DNA of 64,000 nt, taken from positions 281,459 to 345,458 of the forward strand of contig CAADGL010000011.1 of the NCBI GenBank assembly GCA_900696525.1, read 5' to 3'. How positions within the stretch are numbered: the stretch's first letter is position 1; every line of letters starts with the position of its first letter. This document shows positions 63,151 through 64,000 of this stretch, in pieces. Under the pieces are notes generated by a model. That model was not told the origin of the DNA, searched no databases, and saw nothing but the letters and a program-made list of their open reading frames with translations. This DNA comes from an uncultured Planctomycetota bacterium. GTDB taxonomy: Bacteria; Planctomycetota; Phycisphaerae; UBA1845; Fen-1342. The translations under genes were made by a program, and so were the position numbers.

Positions 63151-63807
63151 ATGCCGCATATCGACGCACATCGCCCGCAGCGCGACGACATGATCGGGTC
63201 GCAGCTCGTCGCCCGCGGCGTCCGGACCGAAGCGGTCCTGGACGCCTTTCGGCGCGTGCCGCGCGAGCTGTTCATCCCGCCGGAGCTTGCCGACCGGGCC
63301 TACGAGGACGGCGCGCTGCCGGTGGACTGCGGGCAGACGATCTCGCAGCCGTACATCGTGGCCCGCATGACCGAGCTGCTGGAGCTCACGCCGAGCGACC
63401 GTGTTCTCGAAGTCGGCACAGGCACCGGCTACCAGACCGCGATCCTCGCCAACCTCGCCGCCGAGGTGTTCACGATCGAGTGGCACCTCAAGCTCATGAC
63501 GGCTGCCGTGCGAAGGCTCAGGCAGTTGGAGCTGGCCAACGTGACATTCCGCTGCGGCGACGGCTCACTCGGATGGCCCGAGCAGGCGCCCTTCGACGCG
63601 ATCATCGTCACCGCCGGCGGACCGCGCGTGCCGGAATCACTGCGGCAGCAGATGTCGCTGGGCGGTCGGCTGGTCATGCCGATCGGCCCGAAGGACGACC
63701 AGGTGCTGGTGCGGGTGCGGCGTGCGGGCGAGTCGGACTGGCGGCAGGAGCAGGTGCTGGCCTGCCGCTTCGTAAAACTGATGGGAGCCGAGGGCTGGAG
63801 CGAGTAG
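63151..63807 (+). CDS. pcm: Protein-L-isoaspartate O-methyltransferase
   Basis: Repairs isoaspartyl residues in aged proteins by AdoMet-dependent methylation. The 218-aa sequence has the motif I VLEVGTGTGYQTAIL, the preceding GQTISQPYIVARM, and FDAIIVTAGGPRVPESLRQQ followed by LGGRLVMPIGP. The ATG at 63151 (MPHIDAHRPQRD) is preferred; an in-frame ATG at 63121 adds ten Ala-rich residues. Neither has a strong RBS. It is monocistronic, with the right-edge repeat array after it. Confidence 0.95.
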   Translation: MPHIDAHRPQRDDMIGSQLVARGVRTEAVLDAFRRVPRELFIPPELADRAYEDGALPVDCGQTISQPYIVARMTELLELTPSDRVLEVGTGTGYQTAILANLAAEVFTIEWHLKLMTAAVRRLRQLELANVTFRCGDGSLGWPEQAPFDAIIVTAGGPRVPESLRQQMSLGGRLVMPIGPKDDQVLVRVRRAGESDWRQEQVLACRFVKLMGAEGWSE

Positions 63808-63873
63808 TCGAGGATGGAGCCGGGCGATTGGTGGGCCCGTGAGCCCTTGACGGCGCCTCGTACGAAGTCGTGT

Positions 63874-64000
63874 GCCACTCGCTTGCGCTCGCGGCTCGTT
63901 GGTTGCTACGCCACTCGCTTGCGCTCGCGGCTCGTTGGTTGCTACGCCACTCGCTTGCGCTCGCGGCTCGTTGGTTGCTACGCCACTCGCTTGCGCTCGC
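63874..64000. repeat. 36-bp tandem repeat cut by right edge
   Basis: Three complete copies starting at 63874, 63910 and 63946, then 19 bases of a fourth at 63982, where the window ends. The unit starts GCCACTCGCTTGCGCTCGCG and ends TTGGTTGCTAC. There are no spacers between units, so it is not a CRISPR array. The array continues outside the window. Confidence 0.9.

Noticed and set aside
63874..64000. A 36-bp repeat array that could be taken for CRISPR
   Set aside because: The units are contiguous with no spacers, so it is a simple tandem repeat.

Overview
The window is GC-rich, densely coding DNA that reads as a Gram-negative member of the Planctomycetota, most likely near the Phycisphaerae. 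This is an inference from gene content: two PEP-CTERM proteins with a matching polysaccharide deacetylase, an H-X9-DG pseudopilin, an FG-GAP/dockerin protein, a DUF1573 protein, a lipoprotein ending in an S74 (endosialidase-chaperone) domain, an octaheme cytochrome, and LPS-type genes (kdsB, a heptose-type nucleotidyltransferase). No 16S rRNA is present to confirm it. One tRNA gene (Glu, CTC) is present. No CRISPR array, complete transposase or prophage was seen.

Layout. 1-5 kb: Ycf46-like AAA+ ATPase (cut by the left edge), tyrS, a wHTH protein, and a cheD-HDOD pair. 5-10 kb: PEP-CTERM protein, kdsB-pyrG operon, a MITE-like palindrome with a 10-bp flanking direct repeat, and an XrtA-type deacetylase. 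10-18 kb: NifX-like protein, malic enzyme, an overlapping trio (heptose nucleotidyltransferase/PfkB fusion, GT2 glycosyltransferase, DCC protein), pyruvoyl arginine decarboxylase and a homocysteine methyltransferase. 18-27 kb: TPR protein, HD protein, zinc-ribbon proteins, endonuclease V, Fpg, dxs and a prenyl diphosphate synthase. 27-36 kb: HlyD-type adaptor, L-lysine 6-transaminase, collagen/S74 lipoprotein, pseudopilin and FG-GAP/dockerin protein.

36-49 kb: lipoprotein, nucleotidyltransferase-like protein, TPM protein and LemA on the plus strand; then a five-gene minus-strand operon (YkgJ, hisS, GT39, moaA, Nudix); then an M29 aminopeptidase and a DUF1573-rhodanese-MauE thiol/redox cluster. 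49-58 kb: a large exported HEAT protein with an embedded pseudo-receiver behind a near-consensus promoter, a secreted partner, a 33-residue membrane microprotein with a hairpin leader, a GAF-SpoIIE phosphatase, a large surface protein and a decayed WD40 fragment. 58-64 kb: octaheme cytochrome c, VOC protein, a second MITE-like element, tRNA-Glu, a 19-bp tandem array, a second PEP-CTERM protein, pcm, and a 36-bp tandem array running off the right edge.

Together the genes describe a cell with an LPS-bearing outer membrane and a large secreted or surface-anchored proteome. They also cover isoprenoid, nucleotide and amino acid metabolism, base-excision repair and multiheme electron transfer. The least explained parts are the exported HEAT/pseudo-receiver protein with its neighbours, the redox cluster at 45-48 kb, and the family of small palindromic and tandem repeats. 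No complete new defence or mobile system could be demonstrated.
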